DNA of 47,582 nt from Desulfovirgula sp. (GTDB lineage Bacteria > Bacillota > Desulfotomaculia > Desulfotomaculales > Nap2-2B). The first letter of the stretch is position 1. The number at the start of each line of letters is the position of its first letter. Positions 5,897 through 15,089 of this stretch are shown here, in pieces. Under the pieces are notes generated by a model. That model searched no databases, had not been told where the DNA came from, and saw nothing but the letters and a program-made list of their open reading frames with translations. The DNA lies in the NCBI GenBank assembly GCA_020725585.1, contig DYES01000053.1, forward strand, positions 1 through 47,582. Reading direction: 5' to 3'. The translations under genes were made by a program, and so were the position numbers.

Positions 5897-8398
5897 TTAA
5901 TTTTCAGGAGAAGCTTTCACCAGCGCCGGCTGTTTTTGCCCGCCTGAATCCCGCTGAGTTTTCACCCGCAGGCTGTTGCCGTCTGTAGAGATAATTACGG
6001 CCCCCTGCTCGTCGGTCCGGTATACGGAAGACCCATGTTTTTTTAAAAACTCCAGTGTTTCGTCCGCGGGCAGAGAAAAGCGGTTATTTTTACCTGCGGA
6101 AATGAGCGCAAGCGACGGTTGGACGCCTTCCAGGAAAGCAGGCGAAAAAAAGCGGCTGCCGTGGTGGGGAACTTTGAGTACGTCGGCCCGGGAAACGGCT
6201 CCGGACTGAAAAAGCCACTCCTGGGCTTCTCTTTCCATATCTCCGGTAAAAAGAAAAGTTTTCTCCCCGTAACGGATCGAGAAAACAACAGAGGCGTTGT
6301 TCTCGTCTGAGCGCGTACCTTTAAAAGGTGGCCAGGGCGGGGACAAAACTTCTATTTCCAGCACACCGAGGCCCTTTATTTGATCCCCGGCGCAGGCCGT
6401 GTACACAGGAATTTTTTTGTTCGTTAAATAAAGGAGAAGCTGAATATATTCCGGGGGAAGTTTGCTGTCCTGGTCCAATAGACTGAGTAAAAAGCGCCCG
6501 TCATTTTGATCGGTTAACCGTTCACGAAAACCGAAAGGCGAGATTACCGCTAGGTGGATGGGAAATGCCTTCGCTACCGCCCTTACCCCGCCCGCGTGAT
6601 CTTCGTGAGGATGGGTAATCACTAAAAGATCAAGGTGGTTTACGCCCAGCCGGCGCAGGTAAGGTACCACCACCCGGTCACCCGCCCCCTGTCCGGAAGC
6701 AAATTCCCCGTTCCAGCCCCCGGCGTCAATGAGAATATTTTTCCCTGCCGGGGTCTTGATGAAAATGCTGTCCCCCTGCCCCACGTCAATCAGGTGCAAA
6801 ACCATCTCTTTTTTTGCCGGTAGACTTGCGGCCCAGGCGGCTGTTGCGGCCAGCATCACCCCCAGGGCGACAACGGCCACTGCCCGGTGCCTGGCGGCGA
6901 AAAATTCTTTTGCCCGCCCCCAGTTCTTTTCCGGAGAGAGAAAAACGGCCAGGCAAAGGAAGAGGTACCATCCGAATACCAGCAATGGCGAAGGGGTGGG
7001 GACATTAAATACCGCGCCGGGCAGGGTGCGCAGCAGGGAAACGAGGCCGGTAAAAACGTCCAGGGCCAGGGAAGTGCTCGCGTGAAGAAGACCGGCAAGG
7101 GGAAGGGAAACTGTCCCGGCAAGGCCGGCGGCGACCCCCAGAGCTAAAATAAAGCCGGTCAGCGGCGCGGCCACGATATTGGCCAGCAGCGCGACCGGCG
7201 AAACGATGTTATAGTGCCAGGCCACCAGGGGCAGAGTGGCCAGCTGGGCCGCCAAAGAAACCCAGATGACCGCTCTTAGCCAGTCGGGCCGGGGAAGAAA
7301 GCGTCCGGTAAGCTTGTTCAGCACCGGGCCGAGGTAAAGGATACCCCAGGTGGCGGCAAAAGAAAGCTGGAACCCGAGGTCGTAAAGCGCCAGGGGATTA
7401 AGGAGCAGGCTTACCAAAGCGGCTCCGGAAAAAGTGGTCGGCCAGTCCTGATCGCGCCCCAGGTGGTGAGCCCAAAGAAACAAAATACCCATCAGGGTGG
7501 CTCGCGTAACCGCCGGTCCCATCCCGCTGAGCACCGCGTAGAGAATTAAGATCGCACTGGCTGCGGGAGCAAACCAGCGCTGCGGCGCCCGAAAAATTTT
7601 AAACAGGAACAGTACGCCGGCCAGCACAAGGCCTACGTGCATACCCGAAACGCTCAAAATGTGGACAATCCCCGTTTGGCTGAAAAGGTGCCAGGTCTCG
7701 CGCGGGATTTCCCCCTGGGTGCCGAAAACGATCCCGTTTACCAGGGCGGCCTTATCCGGCGGGAGGGTTTCCCTGCTTACGGTCAGCAATTTTTCTTTCC
7801 ACTGCAAGATCCCACGGGTAAATGGATTGCCCGCCACGCCCAGCCGGGTTATCTTTTTGTCGTCCGTTTTTAAGATGGCGCCGATGCCGCGCCTCTTCAG
7901 GTACGCCTGGTAATCGAACGCGCCGGGGTTGCCCGGCTCCGGCGGGCTGACGAGCAGCCCGTGCGCCCTGATCAAATCACCGTAACTGTATACGGGGGAC
8001 GGAGCAGGTGCCTTTACCAGCACGCGCACGTCCAGCGGGTGTTTTTCTTCGCCCACGGATACGGAGCGGACGTTTACCTGGTAGTAAATCACCTCCGGCC
8101 GGACGTCCGCTTCGCGGGAAACCACGCCTTCGATGGTTACGTAGTGGCCGCAATATTTAAAGAGGGCCGGGTTGATTTGGGCGTAGGCCAGGCGCGCCCA
8201 GGCAAAGCCGGTGGCCAGGAAGAGCAGGCAGATCACCCAGCGGTTGTTTCTCCAGGCGCAAAGATAACCTGCCACAGCCAGCAAAAAGAAAAGACCGCAG
8301 GCGGCCGCCGCTATGGGGGGAGCGACCTGAAGCGGCGCGGCGAGGAGGACGCCGGCAAGAAAAAAACAGGTGAAGATAACCAGCGGCCTGGAGTTCAA
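5897..8398 (-). CDS. comEC: ComEC/Rec2 DNA-uptake channel protein
   Basis: This protein of about 833 residues has the three ComEC parts. First come N-terminal membrane helices and a soluble DUF4131-like segment. The polytopic competence domain follows, with HILSVSGMHVGL and later hydrophobic helices. Last is a C-terminal metallo-beta-lactamase-like domain with VGQGDSIFI, ITHPHEDHAGG and KVPHHGSRF. In the family it forms the inner-membrane channel for single-stranded DNA during transformation, and the lactamase-like domain is proposed to be a nuclease. GGAGGT lies seven bases before a TTG at 8396-8398, which makes that codon a better start than the GTG nine bases upstream that overlaps the ribosome site. 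comEA sits immediately upstream. comEB is absent, as in many Firmicutes outside Bacillus. Confidence 0.92.
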   Translation of the reverse strand: MNSRPLVIFTCFFLAGVLLAAPLQVAPPIAAAACGLFFLLAVAGYLCAWRNNRWVICLLFLATGFAWARLAYAQINPALFKYCGHYVTIEGVVSREADVRPEVIYYQVNVRSVSVGEEKHPLDVRVLVKAPAPSPVYSYGDLIRAHGLLVSPPEPGNPGAFDYQAYLKRRGIGAILKTDDKKITRLGVAGNPFTRGILQWKEKLLTVSRETLPPDKAALVNGIVFGTQGEIPRETWHLFSQTGIVHILSVSGMHVGLVLAGVLFLFKIFRAPQRWFAPAASAILILYAVLSGMGPAVTRATLMGILFLWAHHLGRDQDWPTTFSGAALVSLLLNPLALYDLGFQLSFAATWGILYLGPVLNKLTGRFLPRPDWLRAVIWVSLAAQLATLPLVAWHYNIVSPVALLANIVAAPLTGFILALGVAAGLAGTVSLPLAGLLHASTSLALDVFTGLVSLLRTLPGAVFNVPTPSPLLVFGWYLFLCLAVFLSPEKNWGRAKEFFAARHRAVAVVALGVMLAATAAWAASLPAKKEMVLHLIDVGQGDSIFIKTPAGKNILIDAGGWNGEFASGQGAGDRVVVPYLRRLGVNHLDLLVITHPHEDHAGGVRAVAKAFPIHLAVISPFGFRERLTDQNDGRFLLSLLDQDSKLPPEYIQLLLYLTNKKIPVYTACAGDQIKGLGVLEIEVLSPPWPPFKGTRSDENNASVVFSIRYGEKTFLFTGDMEREAQEWLFQSGAVSRADVLKVPHHGSRFFSPAFLEGVQPSLALISAGKNNRFSLPADETLEFLKKHGSSVYRTDEQGAVIISTDGNSLRVKTQRDSGGQKQPALVKASPEN

Positions 8399-8415
8399 GA
8401 CGGCCACCTCCAGGC

Positions 8416-9060
8416 TTAAGTAGTTATTTTGTCCTTGATCTGTTCGTAGCGCTTTTCACCAATGCCAGAGACATTTTTGATGTCTTCAGGAGATAAGAAC
8501 GGCCCGTTTTTCTCGCGGTACTCGATGATTCTTTCCGCAAGGGAGGGGCCTATTCCAGGCAGGGACTCCAGCTCTGCCTTACCCGCAGTGTTAATGTTGA
8601 TCAGGCTGCCGCCAGGAGGCGCAAAGGGGCTGCTTCTCCCGGCCGCAGCGGCCGCACCGGGCGCCTGGCCGCCCATACTTGGGCCGGCGCCTGCGTTTGC
8701 GCCGGACAGCGCCTTGGGCCGGACCGGCACGGTAACTTTCTGCCCGTCCGCAAGCGGCGCCGCCAGGTTTAAAGCATCCAGGTCCGCCTCGGGCAAAGCT
8801 TGGGCCATGGCGACGGCGTCGTGCACCCGGGAGCCGCGGGGCAGGCGGTACACGCCCGGCTTTTCCACCGCCCCGGCCACGTGCACCAGGATCTCCTGGG
8901 CAGCCTGATTTTTTGCCGCTTCTGCCGGCCCGGAACTTTCCACACGGGGCCTGTCCGCATGAGCAGCATGCCAGCGGGCGTACTTGTAGCCGCCGCCAAA
9001 AAGGATCACAGCCAGGACCGCCAGCACAATCAACTGCTGGCGCCTTTCCAGGGGGAACAA
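8416..9060 (-). CDS. comEA: ComEA, membrane-anchored DNA-binding competence protein
   Basis: This 214-residue protein has one N-terminal membrane helix (LIVLAVLAVILFGGG, residues 10-24). A SLBB-like domain follows (ILVHVAGAVEKPGVY, about residues 57-71), then a Gly/Ala/Pro-rich linker and a tandem helix-hairpin-helix domain (ININTAGKAELESLPGIG and KNVSGIGEKRYEQI). ComEA binds incoming double-stranded DNA outside the membrane and hands it to ComEC. The TTG start is set by AAGGTGG. The gene is 17 bases from comEC and almost certainly shares its transcript. The presence of both genes does not prove natural competence, as the pilus genes are not in this window. Confidence 0.92.
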   Translation of the reverse strand: MFPLERRQQLIVLAVLAVILFGGGYKYARWHAAHADRPRVESSGPAEAAKNQAAQEILVHVAGAVEKPGVYRLPRGSRVHDAVAMAQALPEADLDALNLAAPLADGQKVTVPVRPKALSGANAGAGPSMGGQAPGAAAAAGRSSPFAPPGGSLININTAGKAELESLPGIGPSLAERIIEYREKNGPFLSPEDIKNVSGIGEKRYEQIKDKITT

Positions 9061-9244
9061 ACCGGCACCACCTTACCTCGATTTAAGTTCATGTTTTAAT
9101 TCGTCCTGAATTCACAACTGCCCTTCGTTTTTTAACCTGTTGTCGATGAGGATGGTTAACTGTTATCCGTCCTAATTTTTCTCATTGATTCTTTTTTATT
9201 CTTTTTTCAAAAAAGAAAATCCTCTTTTGTAAAAATCTATAAAA

Positions 9245-9925
9245 CTACGTAGAACCTTCTTCTTGCCTGTTGATAAACAGCTTCCCGTCGGCGCCCAGAA
9301 CCGCTAAAAAGACCTCCCTGGGCCGGATGTTTAATTCCGTTAAGCGCTCCTGAAGCCATTTCTCATCGAGGCCCGCAAGCCGCAAATTTTCCTTTACAAT
9401 CGCCCCATCCATAATCAAAACGGCGGGCAAGCCTTCGCAAGCCGGGGAAAGGCCGAGATCTTCGGGCGTAACCGGCCGCTTGTGCGCTTTCAGAATGACG
9501 CTCAGCTTTCCTGACGTTTCCAGAATACCAAACTCCACGTCGCAAACGTTAACGACGCCTTTTTCCCGCAACTGGGCGAGCAAATCGTTCAGGTTGTAGC
9601 GCGCCTTGCGCAGCTCTTTCTTTAAAACATAGCCATTTTTAATGACCACCTGGGGCTGGCCGTCTAAAACTTTGCGCAGGAAGGGGCTGTGCAGAGCCAG
9701 GTAGCTTAGTAAGACCTCCAGGACGGCCAGGATGACCATCGGCAGAACTGCCTTCCAGAGGGGAATTTCCGTGGACTCCATGGGGATGGCGGCCAGTTCG
9801 GCGATGATAATGGCCACCACAAAATCAAAGGGGGAAAGCTGCCCGATTTCCCGCTTCCCCATCAGGCGCACGCTCACCAGAACGAAAAAATAAATCACCA
9901 CTGTGCGGTAGATAAGGTCAAACAT
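9245..9925 (-). CDS. DUF421 membrane protein (YetF/YrbG-like)
   Basis: This 226-residue protein has three N-terminal membrane helices (VVIYFFVLVSVRLMG, FDFVVAIIIAELAAI and AVLPMVILAVLEVLL). A soluble alpha/beta domain follows, including HSPFLRKVLDGQPQVV and later VSVILKAHKRPV-like strands. That is the DUF421/YetF organisation. Family members are common in spore formers and some affect spore germination, but the biochemical role is unknown. The gene stands alone between gatD and comEA with its own ATG. A 184-base gap behind it holds only an A/T-rich inverted repeat near 9197-9217 and no gene. Identity of the family is solid, function is not. Confidence 0.85.
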   Translation of the reverse strand: MFDLIYRTVVIYFFVLVSVRLMGKREIGQLSPFDFVVAIIIAELAAIPMESTEIPLWKAVLPMVILAVLEVLLSYLALHSPFLRKVLDGQPQVVIKNGYVLKKELRKARYNLNDLLAQLREKGVVNVCDVEFGILETSGKLSVILKAHKRPVTPEDLGLSPACEGLPAVLIMDGAIVKENLRLAGLDEKWLQERLTELNIRPREVFLAVLGADGKLFINRQEEGST

Positions 9926-10012
9926 TTCTTCCCGATCCTCACGTTAAATTTCCTGATTTTATAACATTTATCATTTTACCGGATCGGGAAAAAAATATTT
10001 ATGAAGATTTTC

Positions 10013-10741
10013 TTAACCCACCCCCAAACGGCGCAGCATCACCTGGTTGGCCGCCGTTTCCAGGCGGTCGTCCAGGGGCTCCAGGGAAAAGGGCAGTCCC
10101 CGCCTCTTTAGCGCTGCCTGGATCAGGTAATCGGTTAAGGGCGGGTTTTTGGGCAGAAGCGGGCCGTGCAAGTAAGAACAGAACACATTTTTGTAGCGCG
10201 CCCCTTCTAACCCGTCTTCCCCGTTGTTCCCGTGGCCGGCCAGCACCCGGCCCAAAGGGGCGATTTGACCCAGGTAAGTTCTCCCCGCATGATTTTCAAA
10301 ACCGGTGATCCGCCAGCTCTTTCCGTCTAGCTCTATTTCAACGGCGATATTCCCGATCAGCCGGCGCGGGCCGGCTACGGTAAAAAGATCCAGCAGCCCC
10401 AGGCCGGGGATGATCTGGCCTTCCCGCGTCCGGTAATAGTGGCCCAACAGCTGGTAGCCCCCGCAAATGGCCAAAACCACCAGGCCGCCTTCGATTGCTT
10501 CCCTTAAGGCATCCGCCCGCCTCATTAAATCCTTCGTCATTAAATTTTGCTCCCGGTCCGAACCCCCGCCCAAAAAAAGAAAATCCATCTCCTGAAAATT
10601 CACCTGCTCCCCCTTCTGGACGCGGTGGACGATTGCGGGGATCCCCCGCCACCGGCAGCGGGCCAAAAAAGCCAAAACGTTCCCCCTGTCCCCGTAAAGG
10701 TTTAAAAGATCAGGGTACAGATGGCATACGCGCAGCAGCAT
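10013..10741 (-). CDS. gatD: GatD, glutamine amidotransferase subunit of lipid II isoglutaminyl synthase
   Basis: A class I glutamine amidotransferase of 242 residues with the CobB/CobQ-type nucleophile Cys93 in LAICGGYQLLG and the catalytic His192 in CSYLHGPLLPKNP. The GatD signature LYPDLLNLYGDRGN sits at residues 8-21. It releases ammonia from glutamine for MurT, which amidates the D-Glu of lipid II in the cytoplasm. The ATG at 10739-10741 has AAAAGGAG seven bases before it and lies inside the end of murT (32-base overlap), a sign of coupled translation. The longer frame upstream reads only through murT in another register and lacks family sequence. The pair implies amidated peptidoglycan in this organism (inference). 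Confidence 0.92.
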   Translation of the reverse strand: MLLRVCHLYPDLLNLYGDRGNVLAFLARCRWRGIPAIVHRVQKGEQVNFQEMDFLFLGGGSDREQNLMTKDLMRRADALREAIEGGLVVLAICGGYQLLGHYYRTREGQIIPGLGLLDLFTVAGPRRLIGNIAVEIELDGKSWRITGFENHAGRTYLGQIAPLGRVLAGHGNNGEDGLEGARYKNVFCSYLHGPLLPKNPPLTDYLIQAALKRRGLPFSLEPLDDRLETAANQVMLRRLGVG

Positions 10742-12143
10742 GGGTACGCTCCTTTTGGCACCGACCGGCCAGGATTTTTTCGACTGGCCAGAGTGCGGTA
10801 TAGGTGGCCAGCAGGTACGCAGATTGTCCCGGGCCACATAAAACGCGGTCGACAGCCGCCTTTAGGCGGGGCTCCACAACGATTTTATCGAGAGGGACGC
10901 CGGCGTACTTTAAGCGCACGCCCATTTCCTCCGCCCGCTGGCCCGTGCAGACAAAAAAATTGATCAACCGGTGGCGGTCTTCTAAAACTTCGAAATCCAC
11001 GTCCCAGAGCCAGGAAATGTCCCGTCCGTCCGCAGCGTTGTCGTTAATGGCGATCAGAACGTCCAACTGGTTCTTTGCTTCCAAAAGCACCGTTAGACTT
11101 TCGTTAAAACCGGCCGGATTTTTTACTAAATTAAGGAGGGCAGGTTTTCCGAGATAGTGATAGCGTTCCATGCGGCCCGTCGCCGGGGCGTAGTCCTGCA
11201 AGAGCATGCTCATTTCCTGGGGCTCCGCCTTGATGAGGAGCCCTGCCGCAAAGGCCGCCAGGGCGTTGTAGAGATTATACAGACCGCCGACGGGTAAATG
11301 GAGCGTTATCTTCCCACCGGGAAAAAGAGCCAGACAGGAACTGCCCTCTTCTACTTGAATTCGGACTCCCTCCACGTCCGCTTTTGGGCGGCGAAAACTG
11401 CAGTGCGTACAGCGATAATTGCCCAGCTGGCCGTACTGGTAATATTGATAATGTAAAGAAAAACCACAGAACGGGCAAAACCTTGCTTCTTTAACCTCCC
11501 GGCCGGCTCCGGCCGGACGTCTGACCCTTTCCCCGAAGCCGTAAAAAACAGCTGCTCCTTCCCGGCCTGGGGCTTTAAGCTGGGCCACCAGCGGATCGTC
11601 GGCGTTAAGCACCAGCTTTGCCGACGGCAGTTTTTCCAGGGCGCTGCGGATAAATTTAATGGTGCTGTCCAGTTCCCCGTAGCGGTCCAGCTGATCCCGA
11701 AAGAAGTTGGTGATGACCACGATGTCCGGCCGGGCGTGCGCGCAAACGGCAGGAAACGAAGCCTCGTCCACTTCCAGGCAGGCGTAGTCGCAGCTGACCT
11801 TTCCGAAAAGGGTAGCTTTTTTAATAAAGGCAGTGGTCACGCCGGTAATTAAGTTTGCTCCCTCCCGGTTGGCCACTACGGCGCAGCCCGCCCCGGACGC
11901 GATGCGGGCAATCATATTGTTTGTAGTGGTTTTGCCGTTCGTCCCCGTCACCATAATAGTACCCCGCCGGACCTGGCCGGCCAGGGCTTTTAACACATCC
12001 GGATAGATTCTTAAAGCCACCAGTCCCGGAAGGGAAGAACCCTTCCCTTTGGCCAGGAGGCGGCTTAGCCAAACAGTAGCTTTTCCCAGCAGGACCGCGA
12101 AGAAAAGCAATATTTTTGCGCCCGCTTTTTTAATCCCACGCAC
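10710..12143 (-). CDS. murT: MurT, catalytic subunit of lipid II isoglutaminyl synthase
   Basis: A Mur-ligase-like enzyme of about 477 residues. The P-loop VTGTNGKTTTNN is near residues 65-76, and a four-cysteine zinc ribbon (C223, C226, C245, C248; CPFCG and CTHC) sits inside the central domain, as is typical of MurT. A C-terminal DUF1727 domain contains IAINDNAADGRD and DVDFEVL. With ATP it activates the alpha-carboxyl of D-Glu in lipid II and amidates it with ammonia from GatD. The GTG start overlaps the last bases of the upstream hydrolase gene and has AAGGTG ten bases before it. A short hydrophobic N-terminal stretch (ILLFFAVLLG) follows. gatD is the expected partner and lies directly downstream. 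Confidence 0.92.
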   Translation of the reverse strand: MRGIKKAGAKILLFFAVLLGKATVWLSRLLAKGKGSSLPGLVALRIYPDVLKALAGQVRRGTIMVTGTNGKTTTNNMIARIASGAGCAVVANREGANLITGVTTAFIKKATLFGKVSCDYACLEVDEASFPAVCAHARPDIVVITNFFRDQLDRYGELDSTIKFIRSALEKLPSAKLVLNADDPLVAQLKAPGREGAAVFYGFGERVRRPAGAGREVKEARFCPFCGFSLHYQYYQYGQLGNYRCTHCSFRRPKADVEGVRIQVEEGSSCLALFPGGKITLHLPVGGLYNLYNALAAFAAGLLIKAEPQEMSMLLQDYAPATGRMERYHYLGKPALLNLVKNPAGFNESLTVLLEAKNQLDVLIAINDNAADGRDISWLWDVDFEVLEDRHRLINFFVCTGQRAEEMGVRLKYAGVPLDKIVVEPRLKAAVDRVLCGPGQSAYLLATYTALWPVEKILAGRCQKERTHAAARMPSVP

Positions 12144-13086
12144 GGTAATAAAGCACCTTGTCCTGTTTTCTCGCGGCAACCAGCCCCCGGTCTTGCAAAA
12201 GATCCACATGCGCCTGGATTTCGGAAAGCCCCAGGAAAATGGCAAACCCTTTTAAATCCGGAAAGGCAAGGCGGGTAAGCTGATAAACAGTTAGTTCGCC
12301 GCGGGTGCGCAAAAGTTCTAAAATGTAACGCAGCCGGCTTTCGTGGTGCGCCCGGTAGGCGGCGATCAACCTGCGGTGATCCGAAAAAGCTTCTCCATGC
12401 CCGGGCCAAACGGTGGTTATTTCCAGGCCGTTAATCCTCTCTAAACCCTGTAAATAAAAGCTTAAAACCTTTATGCGCTTGCCCGGCTGGCCGGGGTCAA
12501 ATTCCGCCACGGGATTGGGGGTAATGTGCGGCAAAAGGAAATCGCCCGCGAAAAAATGGCCGCCCTCGCGATCGTACAGGCAAAGATGTCCCTGCGCGTG
12601 GCCGGGCAGGTGAAAAACCTGCAACACGCCTTCTTCAAAAGAGAGCTCTTCCCCGCCCCGCAGCGTCACCGCGCAATCTTCAGAAACCCTGGGATGGGGC
12701 AGCCTGTCCCGCGCCGCCAGCATTTCCTGAATCGCCGTGAGCGGGCAACCCGTTTCCGCCAGAAAAGCAAGCCTGTCGTCAAAAAAATTTTGCGGCCTGA
12801 TCAGTTTAGCCAGCTCAAAAGGGTGAAGGAAAATCCGCGCTCCGGATACGCGGTGGAGCCAATCGGCGAGTCCGCTGTGATCGGAATGCGCGTGGGTGAG
12901 CACCACCCTTTTTAAATCCGAAAGGGATAAGTCCCGTTCAGCAAGCGCTTTTTCTAAAACCGCCCGCGCTTCGTCCGTATCCGGGCCGGCGTCGATTAAA
13001 GTATACGGTTCGGATAAAATTAAATAAATATTGACCGGTCCTACAGGGTAAGGGGTCGGCAAAAGAATGTGGTAGATCGGCAACAA
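12130..13086 (-). CDS. Metallo-beta-lactamase-fold hydrolase with C-terminal winged-helix-like domain
   Basis: The protein carries the metal motif THAHSDHSG, then HLPGHAQGH, FFAGDFLLP and VWPGHGE, which supply the usual two-metal set. A further stretch of about 80 residues (RLRYILELLRTRGELTVYQL onward) looks like the winged-helix extension found in LACTB2-like members. Substrates of such proteins include thioesters such as S-lactoylglutathione and, for LACTB2-like enzymes, RNA, so the substrate is unknown. The TTG at 13084-13086 follows AAGGGGGA and precedes the first fold-like residues (LPIYHILLPTPYP). Codons upstream are basic and unlike the family. The gene overlaps the murT start by 14 bases, so it is transcribed with murT/gatD, but a wall-related role is only suggested by position. 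Confidence 0.82.
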   Translation of the reverse strand: MLPIYHILLPTPYPVGPVNIYLILSEPYTLIDAGPDTDEARAVLEKALAERDLSLSDLKRVVLTHAHSDHSGLADWLHRVSGARIFLHPFELAKLIRPQNFFDDRLAFLAETGCPLTAIQEMLAARDRLPHPRVSEDCAVTLRGGEELSFEEGVLQVFHLPGHAQGHLCLYDREGGHFFAGDFLLPHITPNPVAEFDPGQPGKRIKVLSFYLQGLERINGLEITTVWPGHGEAFSDHRRLIAAYRAHHESRLRYILELLRTRGELTVYQLTRLAFPDLKGFAIFLGLSEIQAHVDLLQDRGLVAARKQDKVLYYRAWD

Positions 13087-13192
13087 GTGAAAGTTCCCCC
13101 TTGAATAAAAGAGCAAAAACCGCCTGCGGTGTTTCCTCGACCGGCGTTCAATCAGAGTATAGCACCGTCCCACTCAAAAAACAACATTCTCT

Positions 13193-14038
13193 TTAATTTA
13201 AACAACGCTGGTCAGGCTCTTTTGCCTGCAGCGCTTTGATGGCGCGCACCGCTTCTTCAACGGTTTTGGGGAGGGGGAATAAGTTTAGCTCGGGGAGGCG
13301 CCGAAAAATTTCCACCACTACCGGGAAGCGCAAATCAGCTTCCCTGACCAGGCGTTCGTCTGTAAGCAAAGAGGCGTCCCCTTCCGCCAGGGTGCGGCCG
13401 TTTTTAATGACAATCACCCGATCGGCCCACTCCGCCGCCAGATCCACGTCATGAGTGGCGATGACGATGGTGATTTTTCGCCGGTGCAACCGGCTCAAAA
13501 TGTCCAGGAGGTTTTCCTTGCTCCGCGGGTCTAGATAGCCCATCGGCTCGTCCAGCACAATAATTTCCGGCTCCATGGCCAGCACACCGGCGATGGCCAC
13601 CCGCTTTTTTTGCCCGTAGCTCAGGTGATAAGGAGCTTTATTTTTGTATTCCTCCATTTGCACGGCGCGCAGGGCGTTTTCCACCCTGGCCTTTACTTGC
13701 TCCGGAGAAAGATTCATGTTTAAAGGGCCAAAGGAAACGTCCTCCCATACGGAAGAAGAAAAGACCTGGTCGTCGGGGTCCTGAAAAACCAGGCCCACTT
13801 TGCTTTTCACCCACTTTTCCGTCTGGGGGGTAATTTCCCTTCCTAAAACGCGCACCTTTCCCCGCGCAGGCAGGTAAAGGCCGTTTAAATGCAGCAACAG
13901 CGTCGATTTACCCGCCCCGTTCGGGCCTAAAATGGCTACCCGCGAACCCTCCTGAATGGATAAAGATAGGCCCTTGAGGGCCTCCGTTCCGTCTCGATAA
14001 CGAAAGTGCAGATCTTCTACTTCAATAACGTTTGCCAT
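13193..14038 (-). CDS. cbiO: Cobalt/nickel-type ECF transporter ATPase (CbiO-like)
   Basis: An ABC ATPase of 281 residues. It has Walker A GPNGAGKST, the Q-loop FQDPDDQVF typical of CbiO/EcfA, the signature LSYGQKKRVAIAG, Walker B IIVLDEPMGYLDP and the H-loop ATHDVD. The start is the ATG at 14036-14038, behind AGGAGG, giving MANVIEVEDLHFRYRDG. It overlaps the end of the transmembrane gene by 22 bases, so the two are coupled. It energises an ECF importer by ATP hydrolysis in the cytoplasm. The substrate-binding CbiM/CbiN or another S component is missing nearby, so the imported ion or vitamin cannot be named with certainty. Confidence 0.88.
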   Translation of the reverse strand: MANVIEVEDLHFRYRDGTEALKGLSLSIQEGSRVAILGPNGAGKSTLLLHLNGLYLPARGKVRVLGREITPQTEKWVKSKVGLVFQDPDDQVFSSSVWEDVSFGPLNMNLSPEQVKARVENALRAVQMEEYKNKAPYHLSYGQKKRVAIAGVLAMEPEIIVLDEPMGYLDPRSKENLLDILSRLHRRKITIVIATHDVDLAAEWADRVIVIKNGRTLAEGDASLLTDERLVREADLRFPVVVEIFRRLPELNLFPLPKTVEEAVRAIKALQAKEPDQRCLN

Positions 14039-14820
14039 AGCCTGCCTCCTGGTTCCAACAAACGCAACGTCAGGGCAAAGACCGTGATGCAAATCCCCCA
14101 TCCCCAATCGCCGCCCCGCGGCCAGCGCAATTCTTTTTTTGCAGAGGGATTCCCTAGCCCCCTGGCGAGCATGGCGTAGTATATCCTCTCTCCGCGCTCT
14201 GCCGAACGCATAAAAAGCGCGCCTAACAATTGCCCCAGGGTAAGAAAAGTCCTTTTGTGCAGCAAGCTTCTTCCTGTTCTAAACGCTCTTGCCCGGCGGG
14301 CCAAACTCATGCGCTGGATTTCCTCGGCCAGGACAAAGATATACCGCACGGTAAATTCGATTAACTGCACGAAAACCAAAGGAACCCGCAATTCCCGCAA
14401 AGCTTTCATCAAACCGCACAGGCCGGTTGTCGCCGTAAGCAAATTTAAAGCCAAAACGGCGTTTGCCACGCGCAAAGAAAGAATGAACGCCTGGGCAATC
14501 CCTTCTTTACTAACGCTGACCGCAAACCTTCCCACCTCAACGCTGGCCACAATTTCTCCCGCAACGGTAAAGGGAAGCACAATCATCAGCGCGCCCGCAA
14601 AAGGGAAAACCCAAAACGCCCGCCGTGCGAAGTAAAGAGGGCTCAACCCGGCCAGCGCACCCAGCAAAATTAAAAACAGGACAGCAAGAAGCAGCGCCGG
14701 CCAGGAGGTAAGCGTGGAAACGAGGGCGACGAAACATAATATGCTCACCGTTTTCACCCGGGGGTCCACACGGTGCAGCACCGAATCTGGAAAACCTGCC
14801 GGAGCAAAGTAACCGTCCAA
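14017..14820 (-). CDS. cbiQ: ECF transporter transmembrane T component (CbiQ-like)
   Basis: About 267 residues with at least five hydrophobic helices, the N-terminal LHRVDPRVK motif and the two coupling-helix motifs of CbiQ/EcfT, SLARRARAF and ERGERIYYAMLARG. It links the ATPase to the substrate-binding component. The start is taken as the TTG at 14818-14820, behind GGAAGGGGG, giving MDGYFAPAGFPDSVLHRVDP, which matches family N-termini better than an ATG eight codons upstream that has no ribosome site. No CbiM or CbiN lies upstream. Instead a long leader with a terminator precedes the gene. The T and A units may serve an S component encoded elsewhere. Confidence 0.87.
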   Translation of the reverse strand: MDGYFAPAGFPDSVLHRVDPRVKTVSILCFVALVSTLTSWPALLLAVLFLILLGALAGLSPLYFARRAFWVFPFAGALMIVLPFTVAGEIVASVEVGRFAVSVSKEGIAQAFILSLRVANAVLALNLLTATTGLCGLMKALRELRVPLVFVQLIEFTVRYIFVLAEEIQRMSLARRARAFRTGRSLLHKRTFLTLGQLLGALFMRSAERGERIYYAMLARGLGNPSAKKELRWPRGGDWGWGICITVFALTLRLLEPGGRLWQTLLK

Positions 14821-14864
14821 AAGATATCCCCCTTCCTTTTGCATGAACAACTTGAATAAACAAC

Positions 14865-14929
14865 AAAAAAGCCACGGGACCTGCTCTTCGCCAATTTACA
14901 AAACAACAAAGTGAGCAGGCCTCCATGAC
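14865..14929 (-). terminator. Leader terminator (possible attenuator) 45 nt before cbiQ
   Basis: On the minus strand CCTGCTC pairs with GAGCAGG (plus-strand positions 14913-14919 and 14880-14886). The stem extends through GGA/TCC and GTCAT/GTGGC, and then comes a run of six T. An upstream GAGCA (14936-14940) could instead pair with TGCTC of the stem and stop the terminator from forming. This is what a riboswitch or attenuator expression platform looks like. The stem has bulges and a 26-base loop, so strength is moderate. Confidence 0.5.
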
Positions 14930-15089
14930 CTTGATTGCTCCAATTTTCCGGAATCTCCTTGATTCCTGTTTAAGCCGTGATTATTGTTTGCCGAGCATTT
15001 TTTTATCCATATTTATTTTTTTATGTTTCAGCTTATTTTGTTGTTACTCAATAAGTTTTTGGATTATCTTAATTTTCACTGTTACCATA

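Noticed and set aside
14865-14905. Cyclic-di-GMP (GEMM) riboswitch on the plus strand
   Set aside because: GCCACGGG recalls the 3' side of GEMM, but the 5' half is missing and no plus-strand gene follows.
14880-14930. Cobalamin riboswitch upstream of cbiQ
   Set aside because: Only a loose match to the B12 box is present; the conserved core and the long paired aptamer elements are not found. Kept only as an unclassified leader.
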